DNA of 64,000 bases from Parabacteroides sp900760525 (GCF_049860805.1 NZ_CP187555.1:496001-560000); one strand, 5' to 3'; shown: positions 54,612 through 63,445, counted from the stretch's first letter. The notes: a model not told the origin generated them from the letters alone. A program made the numbers and translations.

Positions 54612-56090
54612 ATGGTTAGAAATATATTCAAATCAACAATAGCCGCCTCCCTCGGTGCACTTCTCTTCCTTGGAGGCTGTACGAGCGATTTCGAGCAGAT
54701 AAACACCGATCCCGATGCTTTGGAAGCCGGTTCGCCGACCAATCAGTTAGGATATGTCCTGCGTTCCACAGCGGCACAATACGGGGCGATCGACGCCACC
54801 GAAACTTGGGCCGGTTATATAGTCAAGATCCAATACATGGACAATTTTGCTTACCTGCCGACCAACAATACGTATGGGAACAAATTCTCTTGCTGCTACC
54901 GTTGTAACGTCCAGTTAGACGACATCCTGAAGCAAACTGAAGCGACTGCCGGCGAATTTAAAAATATCCGTTTCGCAGCCCGCATCTGGAAAGAATTCCT
55001 TTGGTTATGGTGTACCGACCAGTTCGGCCCCATCCCTTATACGGAAGCCAACAAAATCAGCGATGGCACATTGAAAGCAAAATATGATTCGCAGGAAACG
55101 ATCTACACCGGCATCCTGAGCAACCTCAAAACCATTGCCGACGAAATGGCTGCCGGCATGGGGACGGATGAACTTGGCGGCGGGGACTTCCTCTATGAAG
55201 GGAAAATCGCTAATTGGCGCAAATTATGCAACTCCTTACGCCTTCGGGCAGCGATGCGCATCGTTAATGTAGCACCCGAACTCTCGCGCACTACAATCGA
55301 AGAAGTTTGCGACAATCCGTCTTCCTATCCGATATTAGATAAGAGCGAAGACAATGCTTATTTCTACTGGCAGGGCAGCAGCCCGTATTTCGAACCATGG
55401 TATGACAATTCCCGTACGCGTGATGATCATGGTATGAGCAATATCTTTGTCTCCCACATGAAAAACATGAATGATCCGCGCATTTCGGTCATCATGAAAC
55501 CAGCAGCGTCAGACGGAGAATACCGGGGCTATGAGAATGGCGCTTTGTCTGCACCTTCGAATATCCGTACCATTTCACGTATGGGTGCGATGTATCGTGA
55601 AGAAGAAGCCGGCTTTACGCCTTTCATGAAATCCTGCGAAAACTATTTCATCATCGCCGAAGCCGCCCTTCGCGGATGGAATGTGGGTATGACTGCCGAA
55701 GCAGCCTATGATAAAGCGGTCCGGTTATCGATGGACGACAACGGCATCCCTTCGGCCGACGCCGATGCTTACTTGGCCGGAGCCGGGAAATGGGACGGAA
55801 CGATGGAACGTGTCTATATGGAAGAATGGGTTGCCCTGTTTAAGAATAATCTTGAGGCATGGAGCCTCTACCGCCGTACGGGTTACCCGAAAGCCATCCG
55901 GGAATCGGGCGAATACCCTGGCAAATTCTGTATTTACGGCAGCGACCACAATGATGTTCCTTTCCGTATGCCTTACCCGAATAACGAGTACTTATATAAT
56001 AATGACAATATATCTGCTGCATCTTCCGGCATTGTGGACTATGCCTGGGGTGAAAAAATGTGGTGGGATACACGTACAAACGTAAAATAA
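54612..56090 (+). CDS. SusD/RagB family lipoprotein (SusD-like_2 type)
   Basis: The lipoprotein signal ends at LFLGGC (Cys about 23). The mature protein begins with the SusD-like N-terminus (SDFEQINTDPDAL) and has the helical TPR scaffold with FKNIRFAARIWKEFLWLWCTDQFGPIPYTEA, the family hallmark. The C-terminal part (WVALFKNNLEAWSLYRRTGYP) fits the PF12771-type subfamily. It lies 30 bp after the SusC gene and forms the lid of the importer. The bound nutrient is unknown. Confidence 0.93.
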   Translation: MVRNIFKSTIAASLGALLFLGGCTSDFEQINTDPDALEAGSPTNQLGYVLRSTAAQYGAIDATETWAGYIVKIQYMDNFAYLPTNNTYGNKFSCCYRCNVQLDDILKQTEATAGEFKNIRFAARIWKEFLWLWCTDQFGPIPYTEANKISDGTLKAKYDSQETIYTGILSNLKTIADEMAAGMGTDELGGGDFLYEGKIANWRKLCNSLRLRAAMRIVNVAPELSRTTIEEVCDNPSSYPILDKSEDNAYFYWQGSSPYFEPWYDNSRTRDDHGMSNIFVSHMKNMNDPRISVIMKPAASDGEYRGYENGALSAPSNIRTISRMGAMYREEEAGFTPFMKSCENYFIIAEAALRGWNVGMTAEAAYDKAVRLSMDDNGIPSADADAYLAGAGKWDGTMERVYMEEWVALFKNNLEAWSLYRRTGYPKAIRESGEYPGKFCIYGSDHNDVPFRMPYPNNEYLYNNDNISAASSGIVDYAWGEKMWWDTRTNVK

Positions 56091-56143
56091 TTATATGAAA
56101 CCAAGACAAGAATGTATTTAGACACACATTAGAAACATTCAAC

Positions 56144-56180
56144 AACGAAGGCTGCTTGTGAAAGTGGCCTTTGTTTTCTC
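56144..56180 (+). terminator. Terminator after the SusCD operon
   Basis: A 9-bp stem AACGAAGGC (56144-56152) / GCCTTTGTT (56167-56175) is followed by TTCTC. Confidence 0.5.
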
Positions 56181-56317
56181 GTCAAGATGTCCGTTTTACC
56201 TGTCAAATCGTAATCTTATTGCTACTTAAGAGATCATTGGGGATATGATTTTTCAAAATTATAAATCCTAATAATTAGAATGAAGATAATTGGTTTACTT
56301 TTTAAATTAGATATATT

Positions 56318-56611
56318 ATGAAAATGAAATTATTTATCCCACTGCTTTTGTTCATAGTAACAAGTATGACTATCTCTGCCCAAATAGTGCAACCTGAAGG
56401 TTACCGATCCCTATACTTCGATCGTGAAGACTATATTTCGGCGAATGGCGACACCACCGTATATCTTTATGAAAAAGCGAACCGGTTCAAACCTGAACAA
56501 ATACATCCGTGAGTGTAATTTTCACTTTATCCATATGTACCGGGCATTGATATTACCGGAAAAGTAGTGGGAAATTCCGAAAATCATCCGAAAATCGAAC
56601 AGAAACCATGA
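56318..56611 (+). pseudogene. Small secreted protein gene, probably broken
   Basis: The ATG at 56318 gives a signal peptide (MKLFIPLLLFIVTSMTISAQ) and 44 further residues up to a TGA at 56510. A TAA follows two codons later. The same frame then continues for 30 codons of protein-like sequence (DITGKVVGNSENHPKIEQKP) to a TGA at 56609. This looks like a secreted-protein gene interrupted by stops, although the 64-residue product could still be made. The family is not recognised. Confidence 0.4.
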
Positions 56612-56690
56612 ATATCTTCCTTTTTCTCTTGTTTCATTAAAAATAAAGCCTATCTTTATCCCAGAAAGTAATAAAAATTTTTTTTTTTAG

Positions 56691-57018
56691 TTTTCCGGCC
56701 GCCGTCTAACTATAAAAATGAAAAAATAGAGTTTTCCGGCGGCCGGAAAGTAAAGAAAAAAGAAAAATAGAGTTTTCCGGCGGCCGGAAAGTGAAGAAAA
56801 AAGAAAAATAGAGTTTTCCGGCGGCCGGAAAGTGAGAAAAAAGGAAAAATAGAGTTTTCCGGCGGCCGGAAAGTAAGAAAAAAGGAAAAATAGAGTTTTC
56901 CGGCCGCCGGAAAGTGAGAAAAAAAGAAAAATGGGGGTTTCCGGCCGCCGGAAAGTGATGAAAAAAGAAAAATAAAGTTTTCCGGCCTCCGGAAAGTGAG
57001 GAAAAAGGGGGAAATAAA
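56691..57018. repeat. 41-bp tandem array with palindromic core, about eight units
   Basis: Units start at 56691, 56732, 56773, 56814, 56855, 56896, 56937 and 56978, an exact 41-bp period. Each contains TTTCCGGC-S-GCCGGAAA (8-bp arms around one G or C) in an A-rich spacer (GAAAAAAGAAAAATAGAG). The first and last units are imperfect. The period is not a multiple of three, so coding is unlikely. A run of eleven T precedes the array and the DUF6261-like gene starts 112 bp after it. Confidence 0.85.
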
Positions 57019-57129
57019 GTTTATGTTTTTCCGGACGGCTTTGTAAGATTGAAATGATTGCTGGAAGGCGGCAGGAAACCTCTGTTTTGCGAGAATTTAG
57101 TATATACCATTTAAAAAGGTGAAAAAAGT

Positions 57130-57930
57130 ATGGAAACAATTGTAACAATGGATCTGAAAGCAATGTCTAATGCGCTTTTCGTACAGTTCATGTCTGACGT
57201 CGATGCACAAGTGCAGCGTGTAACACCCGATGCGTTGAAGGTCAAGAAATGCTATGCGGCATTTACGGATGCACGGACTGAAATGGATGGTGTATACCTC
57301 TCCCAGAAGAAGGACAACGATACGGCGAAGTCGGATGCGAAAGATATTTGGCGCGACGAGATGTTCCGTTGCTTTTCGGGACATATAAACGCTGCTCTGT
57401 TTAGCTACGATCCTAAAAACAGGGAGTATGCACGTGTACTGCGCAACAAACTGAATGCTTATGGTAATTTAACTACTTTGGGTAATGTCGCCGAATCTGC
57501 CAAGATGGAAGATTTAGGCCGCGACCTGCTGACCTCACCCTGGAAAGAGGCTGTTGAGGCACTCGGGCTGGCTGACGAACGAGATGCGATGATTCTTGCT
57601 AACAAAGAGTTTGTCGAACTATCCCGTACACGGATAGAAAAGCGCAAGCTGGTTCTCGTAACAATGAAATCGGCTCGTGAAAATATAGGAGAGGCCTATC
57701 GGAACTTGGTCACTTTAATAAATTCGCAGATCATGGTGCAAAACCTGAAAGACGAAGAGTCGGGAGGTGAAGAAGATCGTCCCGGCGAACTGTCGGTGCT
57801 GGTCGATACGCCGGAAGATCCATATACCGATTTCGTACGCAGCCTCAACGTACTGATCAAGGACTACAAAACACGTGTCGCACAGTCGGGCAAGCGTAAG
57901 AAAGACGATGAAAGGCCCGGCGAACTCTAA
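57130..57930 (+). CDS. DUF6261-like family protein
   Basis: A 266-residue soluble helical protein. It resembles the Bacteroidales DUF6261 family (LFVQFMSDVDAQVQRV, MDGVYLSQKKDNDTAKSDAK, RCFSGHINAALFSYDPKNREYARVL). The C-terminal region carries the short motif DRPGEL at about 215 and again at the very end (DERPGEL). There is no signal peptide, membrane segment or known catalytic motif. The function is unknown. It stands alone between a palindromic tandem array and a strong terminator. Confidence 0.65.
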   Translation: METIVTMDLKAMSNALFVQFMSDVDAQVQRVTPDALKVKKCYAAFTDARTEMDGVYLSQKKDNDTAKSDAKDIWRDEMFRCFSGHINAALFSYDPKNREYARVLRNKLNAYGNLTTLGNVAESAKMEDLGRDLLTSPWKEAVEALGLADERDAMILANKEFVELSRTRIEKRKLVLVTMKSARENIGEAYRNLVTLINSQIMVQNLKDEESGGEEDRPGELSVLVDTPEDPYTDFVRSLNVLIKDYKTRVAQSGKRKKDDERPGEL

Positions 57931-57960
57931 ACGGCATCCACTCATATAACAGGCTTTATA

Positions 57961-58020
57961 AAACGTTGGCTGTTTCTCCTCGCAAGAACGGAAGGAGGGA
58001 CAGCCAACGTTTTTTTATTT
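57961..58020 (+). terminator. Strong intrinsic terminator after the DUF6261-like gene
   Basis: A 14-bp outer stem AAACGTTGGCTGT (57961-57973) pairs with 58000-58013 and runs into TTTTTTT. Confidence 0.85.
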
Positions 58021-58106
58021 TTATCCCGGCAGGAAAAGACATCTGTTTGTGTCGCGATAGTAGGCATATCGGAGGGCGGCATGACTGTTTTTTCATCGAA
58101 AATCCT

Positions 58107-58114
58107 TACATTTG
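58107..58114 (+). promoter_or_regulatory. -7 element for the EEP/phosphatase gene
   Basis: TACATTTG, 27 bp before the ATG. Confidence 0.5.
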
Positions 58115-58141
58115 TACTCTAATCTATAATCCGGCGATAAA

Positions 58142-60010
58142 ATGAAACAGGCGGTTTGGATGGCGGCAATATTGATGTTGTTGTTGCCACAGGGGAAAGC
58201 CTACTCGAGGGAGAGTGGCGAACGCGAGAGTAATACGTTACGTATTATGAGTTATAACATCCGTAACGGCAGAGGGATGGACGATGTGGCCGATTTCCGG
58301 CGTACGGCGGAGGTGATCCGCAAGGTGTGCCCCGATGTCGTGGCCGTGCAGGAGATCGACAGCGTGACGGGACGCAGCGGCGGGAAAGATGTTTTGCGGG
58401 AAATTGCCGGACTCACCCTGATGCACCCTGTGTATGCCCCGGCGATCGATTACGACGGAGGAAAATACGGTATCGGAATGTTGAGCAAGGAGAAGCCTCT
58501 CGGCTATCGTTACCTGCCGCTGCCCGGAAGGGAGGAAGCCCGTGCGCTGCTTATCGTGGAGTTTGAAACGTATATATATTGTTGTACGCACCTTTCGCTG
58601 ACGGAGGAAGACCGGATGCTTTCCTTGTCGGCCATCCGGCAGGCGGCGGCTTCGGCCAGGAAGCCTTTCTTTATTGCCGGTGATATGAATGCGCATCCCG
58701 GTTCGGAGTTTATCCGGCAGTTACAGAATGATTTTGTGGTCTTGACGGATATGAAAAAGCCGACTTTCCCGGCGGATGACCCCGATGAGACGATCGATTA
58801 CATTGCGGCCTATGCGAAAGACACGGCTGCCTTTACCCGCATCTCCTCACGCGTGTGGGACGAGCCGGCCGCTTCCGACCATCGCCCGATACTTGCGGAT
58901 ATCATCTTCAAACAGCCCGCGGACAAGATATTCCGTACGGAACCCTACCTGCAAAACCCTGTGGGGAACGGCATAACGGTCATGTGGCAGACTACCGTCC
59001 CCGCTTATAGCTGGGTGGAATACGGGACCGACAAGGAGTATCTCCAAAAAGCCCGCACGATCGTGGACGGGCAAGTGATCTGCAACGATCTGCAAAATAA
59101 AATCAGGTTGGACGGCCTGCAACCGGGTAAAACTTATTATTACCGGGTGTGCTCGCAGGAAATCATGCTTTACCAGGCTTATAAGAAGGTGTTCGGCGAG
59201 ACGGCCGTTTCCGATTTCCATACTTTTACCTTGCCTGATGCGGCGGAGACAGATTTTACGGCTATTATATTCAATGACCTGCATAAAAACTCCGAGACTT
59301 TGCAGGCGCTATATGAGCAGGTGAAGGATTTGAAATATGATTTTGTTATTTTCAATGGCGACTGCATCGACGATCCGGCCAACCATGACGAGGCGACCCG
59401 TTTCCTTAGCGAGCTGAACGTAACGGTCGGGGCCGACCGTGTGCCGGTATTCTATATCCGTGGGAACCATGAAATCCGCAATGCCTATTCGATCGGCCTG
59501 CGCCGTTTGTTCGATTATGTGGGCGACAAGACGTATGGCGCTTTCAATTGGGGCGATACGCGTATCGTCATGCTGGATTGCGGAGAGGATAAACCGGATA
59601 CGCATTGGGTCTATTACGGGTTGAACGATTTTTCGGATCTGCGTAAGGCGCAGGCCGGTTTCCTCAGGGAAGAACTGTCGTCCAAAGCATTCCGGAAAGC
59701 TTCCAAGCGGGTGTTGGTCCACCATATACCTGTCTTTGGCAAAGGTGAGGACTATGATTCGTATAACCCTTGTCGCGAGGAGTGGGGAGCGATCCTCGAG
59801 AAAGCGCCTTTTGCCGTCAGCATCAATGCGCATACCCATCGTTTCGCTTTTATCCCCAAAGGTGCAAACGGCAACAATTATCCTGTCGTAGTTGGAGGTG
59901 GTCCCAGGATGGATGGCGCTACGGTGATGGTTTTGCAGAAGAAAGGGAAGGGGATGACGCTTCGTGTGCTGAATGCGAAAGGGGAAACATTGCAGGAAGC
60001 GGACTTATAA
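58142..60010 (+). CDS. Exported fusion: endonuclease/exonuclease/phosphatase + purple-acid-phosphatase-like metallophosphatase
   Basis: After a signal peptide (WMAAILMLLLPQGKAYS), residues about 33-255 form an EEP-fold phosphoesterase: IMSYNIRNGRG, VVAVQEIDS, FFIAGDMNAHPGS, DHRPILADI. Next is a PAP N-terminal, fibronectin-like domain (about 262-360: EPYLQNPVGNGITVMWQTTV, GLQPGKTYYYRV). A calcineurin-like phosphatase domain closes the 622 residues (NDLH, FNGDCID, IRGNHEIR, VLVHHIPV, NAHTHRF). Both catalytic halves look complete. It probably acts on phosphodiesters in the periplasm; the substrate is unknown. Confidence 0.88.
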   Translation: MKQAVWMAAILMLLLPQGKAYSRESGERESNTLRIMSYNIRNGRGMDDVADFRRTAEVIRKVCPDVVAVQEIDSVTGRSGGKDVLREIAGLTLMHPVYAPAIDYDGGKYGIGMLSKEKPLGYRYLPLPGREEARALLIVEFETYIYCCTHLSLTEEDRMLSLSAIRQAAASARKPFFIAGDMNAHPGSEFIRQLQNDFVVLTDMKKPTFPADDPDETIDYIAAYAKDTAAFTRISSRVWDEPAASDHRPILADIIFKQPADKIFRTEPYLQNPVGNGITVMWQTTVPAYSWVEYGTDKEYLQKARTIVDGQVICNDLQNKIRLDGLQPGKTYYYRVCSQEIMLYQAYKKVFGETAVSDFHTFTLPDAAETDFTAIIFNDLHKNSETLQALYEQVKDLKYDFVIFNGDCIDDPANHDEATRFLSELNVTVGADRVPVFYIRGNHEIRNAYSIGLRRLFDYVGDKTYGAFNWGDTRIVMLDCGEDKPDTHWVYYGLNDFSDLRKAQAGFLREELSSKAFRKASKRVLVHHIPVFGKGEDYDSYNPCREEWGAILEKAPFAVSINAHTHRFAFIPKGANGNNYPVVVGGGPRMDGATVMVLQKKGKGMTLRVLNAKGETLQEADL

Positions 60011-60069
60011 AAAAATAGAGTGCAGGTTTGAAACCGAATCCGGAAGAACCGGAAGGCCGGCCGGGTCAT

Positions 60070-60094
60070 AACAGCGGGGCTTGCCGTTGTTTTC
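60070..60094 (+). terminator. Probable terminator after the EEP/phosphatase gene
   Basis: AACAGCGG (60070-60077) pairs imperfectly with CCGTTGTT (60084-60091), followed by TTTC. Confidence 0.45.
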
Positions 60095-60139
60095 GCGAAT
60101 GTATTGTTACGAGTCAAAGAAGATAAAAACAGAATAAAA

Positions 60140-60706
60140 ATGGAATTACTTAAACAGCGAATTTTGCAGGACGGCAGATGTTATCCGGGAGGAATCCTGA
60201 AGGTCGACAGTTTTATCAACCATCAGATGGACCCTATGCTGCTTTACAAGGTGGCTGAAGAATTTATATACCGTTTCCGGGATGCCGATATAAATAAAAT
60301 CGTGACGATAGAGGCAAGCGGTATCGCCCCGGCCATTATGGTGGGGTATATATTGCATCTGCCTGTCGTCTTTATCAAGAAAAAGCAGCCGAAGACGATG
60401 GAGAATATGCTCACTACCGTTGTCCATTCGTTTACGAAAGACCGCGATTATACGGTGTGCATCAGTAACAACTTTTTGACTCCCGACGACCGCATCCTCT
60501 TCATCGATGACTTCCTGGCGTATGGCAATGCCGCGATGGGGGTGCTCGATCTGGTGAAACAGTCCGGGGCGAAGTTGGAAGGCATGGGCTTTATCATCGA
60601 AAAAGCATTCCAGAAGGGACGTGATGTGCTCAATGAAGCGAAAGTGCGGGTGGAAAGCCTCGCCATCATCGATAGCTTGGAAGATTGTACGATCACCATC
60701 CGCTAA
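60140..60706 (+). CDS. xpt: Xanthine phosphoribosyltransferase
   Basis: The ATG at 60140 (MELLKQRILQDGRC) gives 188 residues, the Xpt length; a start at 60104 adds an atypical tail. PRTase features: IVTIEASGIAPAI and the PRPP-binding loop ILFIDDFLAYGNAAMG (about 128-143), with VFIKKKQPKTM before it. It converts xanthine and PRPP to XMP in purine salvage. No purine-riboswitch-like structure is seen upstream. The thioesterase gene lies 21 bp downstream, so the two are probably one unit. Confidence 0.93.
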   Translation: MELLKQRILQDGRCYPGGILKVDSFINHQMDPMLLYKVAEEFIYRFRDADINKIVTIEASGIAPAIMVGYILHLPVVFIKKKQPKTMENMLTTVVHSFTKDRDYTVCISNNFLTPDDRILFIDDFLAYGNAAMGVLDLVKQSGAKLEGMGFIIEKAFQKGRDVLNEAKVRVESLAIIDSLEDCTITIR

Positions 60707-60727
60707 TGATTAAAAAAATCTTATAAT

Positions 60728-61141
60728 ATGGATCAGGAAGTAAAGGAACGGCTCATTAGCCGTGTGAATACGAACCCGTATGTCAATCATTTGGGTATTG
60801 ATTTTACGGTGGTGGAAGAGGGCAGGGTGGAAGCCCGCATGCCTTTGCATGATGAACAGCGGCAGTATAGCGGCGTTATCCACGGAGGCGTCTTGGCTGC
60901 CCTTGCCGACACGATTGCCGGCTTTGCCGCCTACACAATGTTGCCTTTAGACCGCGATGTGCTGACTGCCGAGCTTAAAATATCCTTTCTGCGGGCGGCA
61001 TGGGGTAAAGAATTGATCGCAAAAGGCTATGTCGTGAAGCCGGGAAGCCATCTTCACTTTTGCGAATGCGAGATTTACTGCGATGACAAGCTTGTCAGCA
61101 AATCATCGGGTACTTTCTGCGTCGTACATCCCCAGATATAA
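60728..61141 (+). CDS. PaaI-type hotdog-fold thioesterase
   Basis: The 137 residues carry the hotdog signature YSGVIHGGVLAALADTIAGFAAYTML (about 43-68) and the later LTAELKISFLRAAWGKELIAKG, as in PaaI/YdiI acyl-CoA thioesterases. It is cytosolic. The acyl substrate is not evident. It follows xpt by 21 bp and ends 31 bp from a convergent phosphatase gene. Confidence 0.88.
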   Translation: MDQEVKERLISRVNTNPYVNHLGIDFTVVEEGRVEARMPLHDEQRQYSGVIHGGVLAALADTIAGFAAYTMLPLDRDVLTAELKISFLRAAWGKELIAKGYVVKPGSHLHFCECEIYCDDKLVSKSSGTFCVVHPQI

Positions 61142-61172
61142 AGCCGGTTGTTGGAAGCAGACCGTCGGAAGA

Positions 61173-61697
61173 TTACGGCAGCGTGAAACGCATGCATGCC
61201 GTATTCTTCATGATCGGCAGGCTCAGTATTTTTTCAGGGGCCAGCTTCTCCAACTGTACGATAATAGCTCGGTTGAAGCCTCCATGCCCGATCGCCAGTA
61301 CTCTTTTTCCAGGAAACTCCTTTTTCAGGAAGCCGACAAAATCCCCAGCCCTCTTATAGAGGGCGTCAAGCGTCTCCACGCTTTCCGGCAATGTCGTAAA
61401 ATCCATTTCATCCGCCACCTTTCCGGTATATTCACCCCAATCCATCTCGCGGAGCAGGGGAGTCGCTACCGGTTGCAACCCTTTCCGGCGGGCAACGGCC
61501 ATGGCTGTGTCATAACTGCGTGCAAGGTCACTGCACACAATCACGTCCAACTCTTCTTTATCCAGCATTTCAGCCAATGATTCGGCTTGCTGTTTCCCTA
61601 ATTCCGAAAGGTGGCCGGGGAGCTGCCCTTGCATAATATGTAATTTGTTTTCTTCCGTCTCGCCGTGGCGGCTCAGGATTAATTCTATCTGGCTCAT
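61173..61697 (-). CDS. Histidine phosphatase family protein
   Basis: The phosphohistidine motif is LILSRHGETEEN (residues 6-17). The second catalytic motif is VLAIGHGGFNRA near residue 135, and MDWGEYTGK supplies the Glu. The 174 residues fit the small phosphoglycerate mutase/alpha-ribazole phosphatase branch. No cobalamin gene is adjacent, so the substrate stays open. A TACCTTTG element (61725-61718, minus strand) lies 20 bp upstream. Confidence 0.88.
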   Translation of the reverse strand: MSQIELILSRHGETEENKLHIMQGQLPGHLSELGKQQAESLAEMLDKEELDVIVCSDLARSYDTAMAVARRKGLQPVATPLLREMDWGEYTGKVADEMDFTTLPESVETLDALYKRAGDFVGFLKKEFPGKRVLAIGHGGFNRAIIVQLEKLAPEKILSLPIMKNTACMRFTLP

Positions 61698-61717
61698 ATC
61701 TCTTTTCTATTTGGCGG

Positions 61718-61725
61718 CAAAGGTA
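61718..61725 (-). promoter_or_regulatory. -7 element for the histidine phosphatase gene
   Basis: TACCTTTG on the minus strand, with TTGG 15-18 nt further upstream. Confidence 0.5.
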
Positions 61726-61729
61726 AATA

Positions 61730-61761
61730 AAAAAAGAGAACCAATTGCTTGATTCTCTTTT
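61730..61761 (-). terminator. Terminator of the first tRNA-fMet gene
   Basis: AAAAGAGAA (61732-61740) pairs with TTCTCTTTT (61753-61761), followed on the minus strand by a T-run. Confidence 0.7.
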
Positions 61762-61763
61762 AC

Positions 61764-61838
<75 letters not shown>

Positions 61839-61868
61839 ATATGTAGCAATCATTCCCGATTGTGAGTG

Positions 61869-61899
61869 CAAAGGTACAAAAATATTCTTATGTTCCAAA
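61869..61899 (-). promoter_or_regulatory. Perfect consensus promoter of tRNA-fMet copy 1
   Basis: TTTG (61899-61896), 19 nt, TACCTTTG (61876-61869) on the minus strand. Confidence 0.85.
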
Positions 61900-61972
61900 T
61901 TTATTTGCAAATAGTTTGTGGAATATTCTTGTACCTCTGCTCTCAAGCCTTAAGAAACAGCAATTTGATACT

Positions 61973-62290
61973 TTATAAATCTTCTATCGAATCATGATTC
62001 TCCGTTTCATATAATTTTAGTTTACTTTTCAACCGGTTAATCTCTTGCTGCATGGACTTCACCCGGTCCAGCAAGTGATGGATGGCGTCGATCCCTTCTA
62101 TGTTGATAGAGAGGTCGTAATACATACGCGTATATCGTTCTACGTCATACAACTGGGAGGATGGCAAATAGTTTTCCCCTTCCACCGTATCTATCTCTAT
62201 CAAGCCGCCTTTTTGGAGCAGGTATAGAAACGACGGTTCGATATGGCATATCCGGCAGTATTCATTGACTATGATTAAATCTGTTTGCAT
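61973..62290 (-). CDS. cbpM: Chaperone modulator CbpM-like (MerR-like fold)
   Basis: A 105-residue protein with a MerR-like N-terminal part (IIVNEYCRICHIEPSFLYLLQKGGLIEI) and a C-terminal helix (DAIHHLLDRVKSMQQEINRLKSKLKLYE). This matches CbpM, which binds the J-domain of CbpA and restrains it. It begins 15 bp after the cbpA-like stop on the same strand, the usual cbpA-cbpM order. Confidence 0.85.
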   Translation of the reverse strand: MQTDLIIVNEYCRICHIEPSFLYLLQKGGLIEIDTVEGENYLPSSQLYDVERYTRMYYDLSINIEGIDAIHHLLDRVKSMQQEINRLKSKLKLYETENHDSIEDL

Positions 62291-62305
62291 AACAATCTCG
62301 TTTTT

Positions 62306-63211
62306 TTAATTAAGACTTTGTATTTCGCGGAACAATTCTTTTTGTTTGTCCGTCAGGTTAGTCGGGATGTCGATAGAGTAGGTGACTATCATATCTCCAA
62401 ACTTTCCCTCTTCCTTATAAACGGGGAATCCTTTTCCTTTCAACCGTACTTTACTGTTGTTCTGGGTTCCCGGTTTAACCTTGAGCTTGACTTTGCTGTC
62501 CATTGTCTCGACAATCTGCTCGCCGCCGAGGATTGCCGTGTACAGATTTAAAGGAGCGGTAACGTACAGGTCGTCACCCACCCGTTTGAACCGGCTGTCT
62601 TCGGGGATATGGAAGGTGATATACAAATCGCCTGCCGGTCCTCCGTTTACGCCCGGTCCGCCCTGGCCTCTCAGCTTGATGGTCTGTCCGTCGGCAATAC
62701 CGGCCGGGATGGTGATTCGCAGGTTTTTGCCGTTTACGGTGATGATCTGCTTGTGTGTTTTGGCTGCATCTGCCAAAGAGACCTGCAACTCTGTCGTGTA
62801 ATCCTGTCCGCGGAAACCGTGGCTGCCTCTGCTGCTGCGTCCGCCTCTGCCGCCCATGCCTCCGAACATCTGTTCGAAGAAGTCGGAGAATTCGCTGCCA
62901 TCGCCGGAGCTACTCCAGTAAGTGCCGCCTCCGCTACCGTTCTGGTATTGGCGGTATTGCTGTTGCTGGGCTTCAAATTCGTCGGCGTGCTTCCAGTTTT
63001 CTCCGTACTGGTCATATTTCTTCCGTTTCTCCGGGTCGCTGAGTACCTCGTTGGCTTCATTTATCTCCTGAAACTTGCGGTGAGCGTCCGAATCATTCGG
63101 GTTCAAGTCGGGATGGTATTTCCGCGCAAGCTTTTTGTACGCCTTCTTGACGTCCTCCTGCGAAGCGTTTTTGTCCAACCCTAAAATTTTGTAGTAATCT
63201 ATATAGGCCAT
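62306..63211 (-). CDS. cbpA: DnaJ-family co-chaperone, CbpA-like
   Basis: The J-domain (residues 1-70) has the HPD motif in ARKYHPDLNPNDSDA. It is followed by a Gly/Ser/Gln-rich linker (EAQQQQYRQYQNGSGGGTYW ... GGMGGRGGRSSRGSHG). Two C-terminal substrate-binding domains follow (LQVSLADAAKTHKQIITVNG ... IPAGIADGQTIKLRGQG). There is no zinc-finger region, so it is a type II, CbpA-like J protein. It stimulates DnaK and is paired with cbpM downstream. Confidence 0.92.
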   Translation of the reverse strand: MAYIDYYKILGLDKNASQEDVKKAYKKLARKYHPDLNPNDSDAHRKFQEINEANEVLSDPEKRKKYDQYGENWKHADEFEAQQQQYRQYQNGSGGGTYWSSSGDGSEFSDFFEQMFGGMGGRGGRSSRGSHGFRGQDYTTELQVSLADAAKTHKQIITVNGKNLRITIPAGIADGQTIKLRGQGGPGVNGGPAGDLYITFHIPEDSRFKRVGDDLYVTAPLNLYTAILGGEQIVETMDSKVKLKVKPGTQNNSKVRLKGKGFPVYKEEGKFGDMIVTYSIDIPTNLTDKQKELFREIQSLN

Positions 63212-63336
63212 ATTTATATATGTTATTAAGTCTACTTCTTTTTGATATTAATACATATATAGAATAACAACAAATATGCCGCAGAGTTCATGCCGGAATT
63301 AAATGGAACTAATAAAATTTAGGAAAAGTAAAAAAG

Positions 63337-63370
63337 AAAAGCCTCCGGTTCTGAAGAACCGAAGGCTTTT
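63337..63370 (-). terminator. Terminator of the second tRNA-fMet gene
   Basis: A 15-bp stem with one mismatch (63337-63351 with 63356-63370) is followed on the minus strand by T-rich sequence, directly past the tRNA end. Confidence 0.8.
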
Positions 63371-63373
63371 TAG

Positions 63374-63445
<72 letters not shown>

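Noticed and set aside
56691..57018. CRISPR array
   Set aside because: The whole 41-bp unit repeats, including the A-rich part. There are no unique spacers and no cas genes.
56687..57163. Minus-strand ORF across the 41-bp repeats
   Set aside because: The product is a low-complexity Phe/Leu repeat created by a period not divisible by three, and it overlaps the start of the DUF6261-like gene.
60011..60139. Purine riboswitch before xpt
   Set aside because: No three-way junction with the expected conserved loops is visible. The structure there looks like a terminator of the previous gene.
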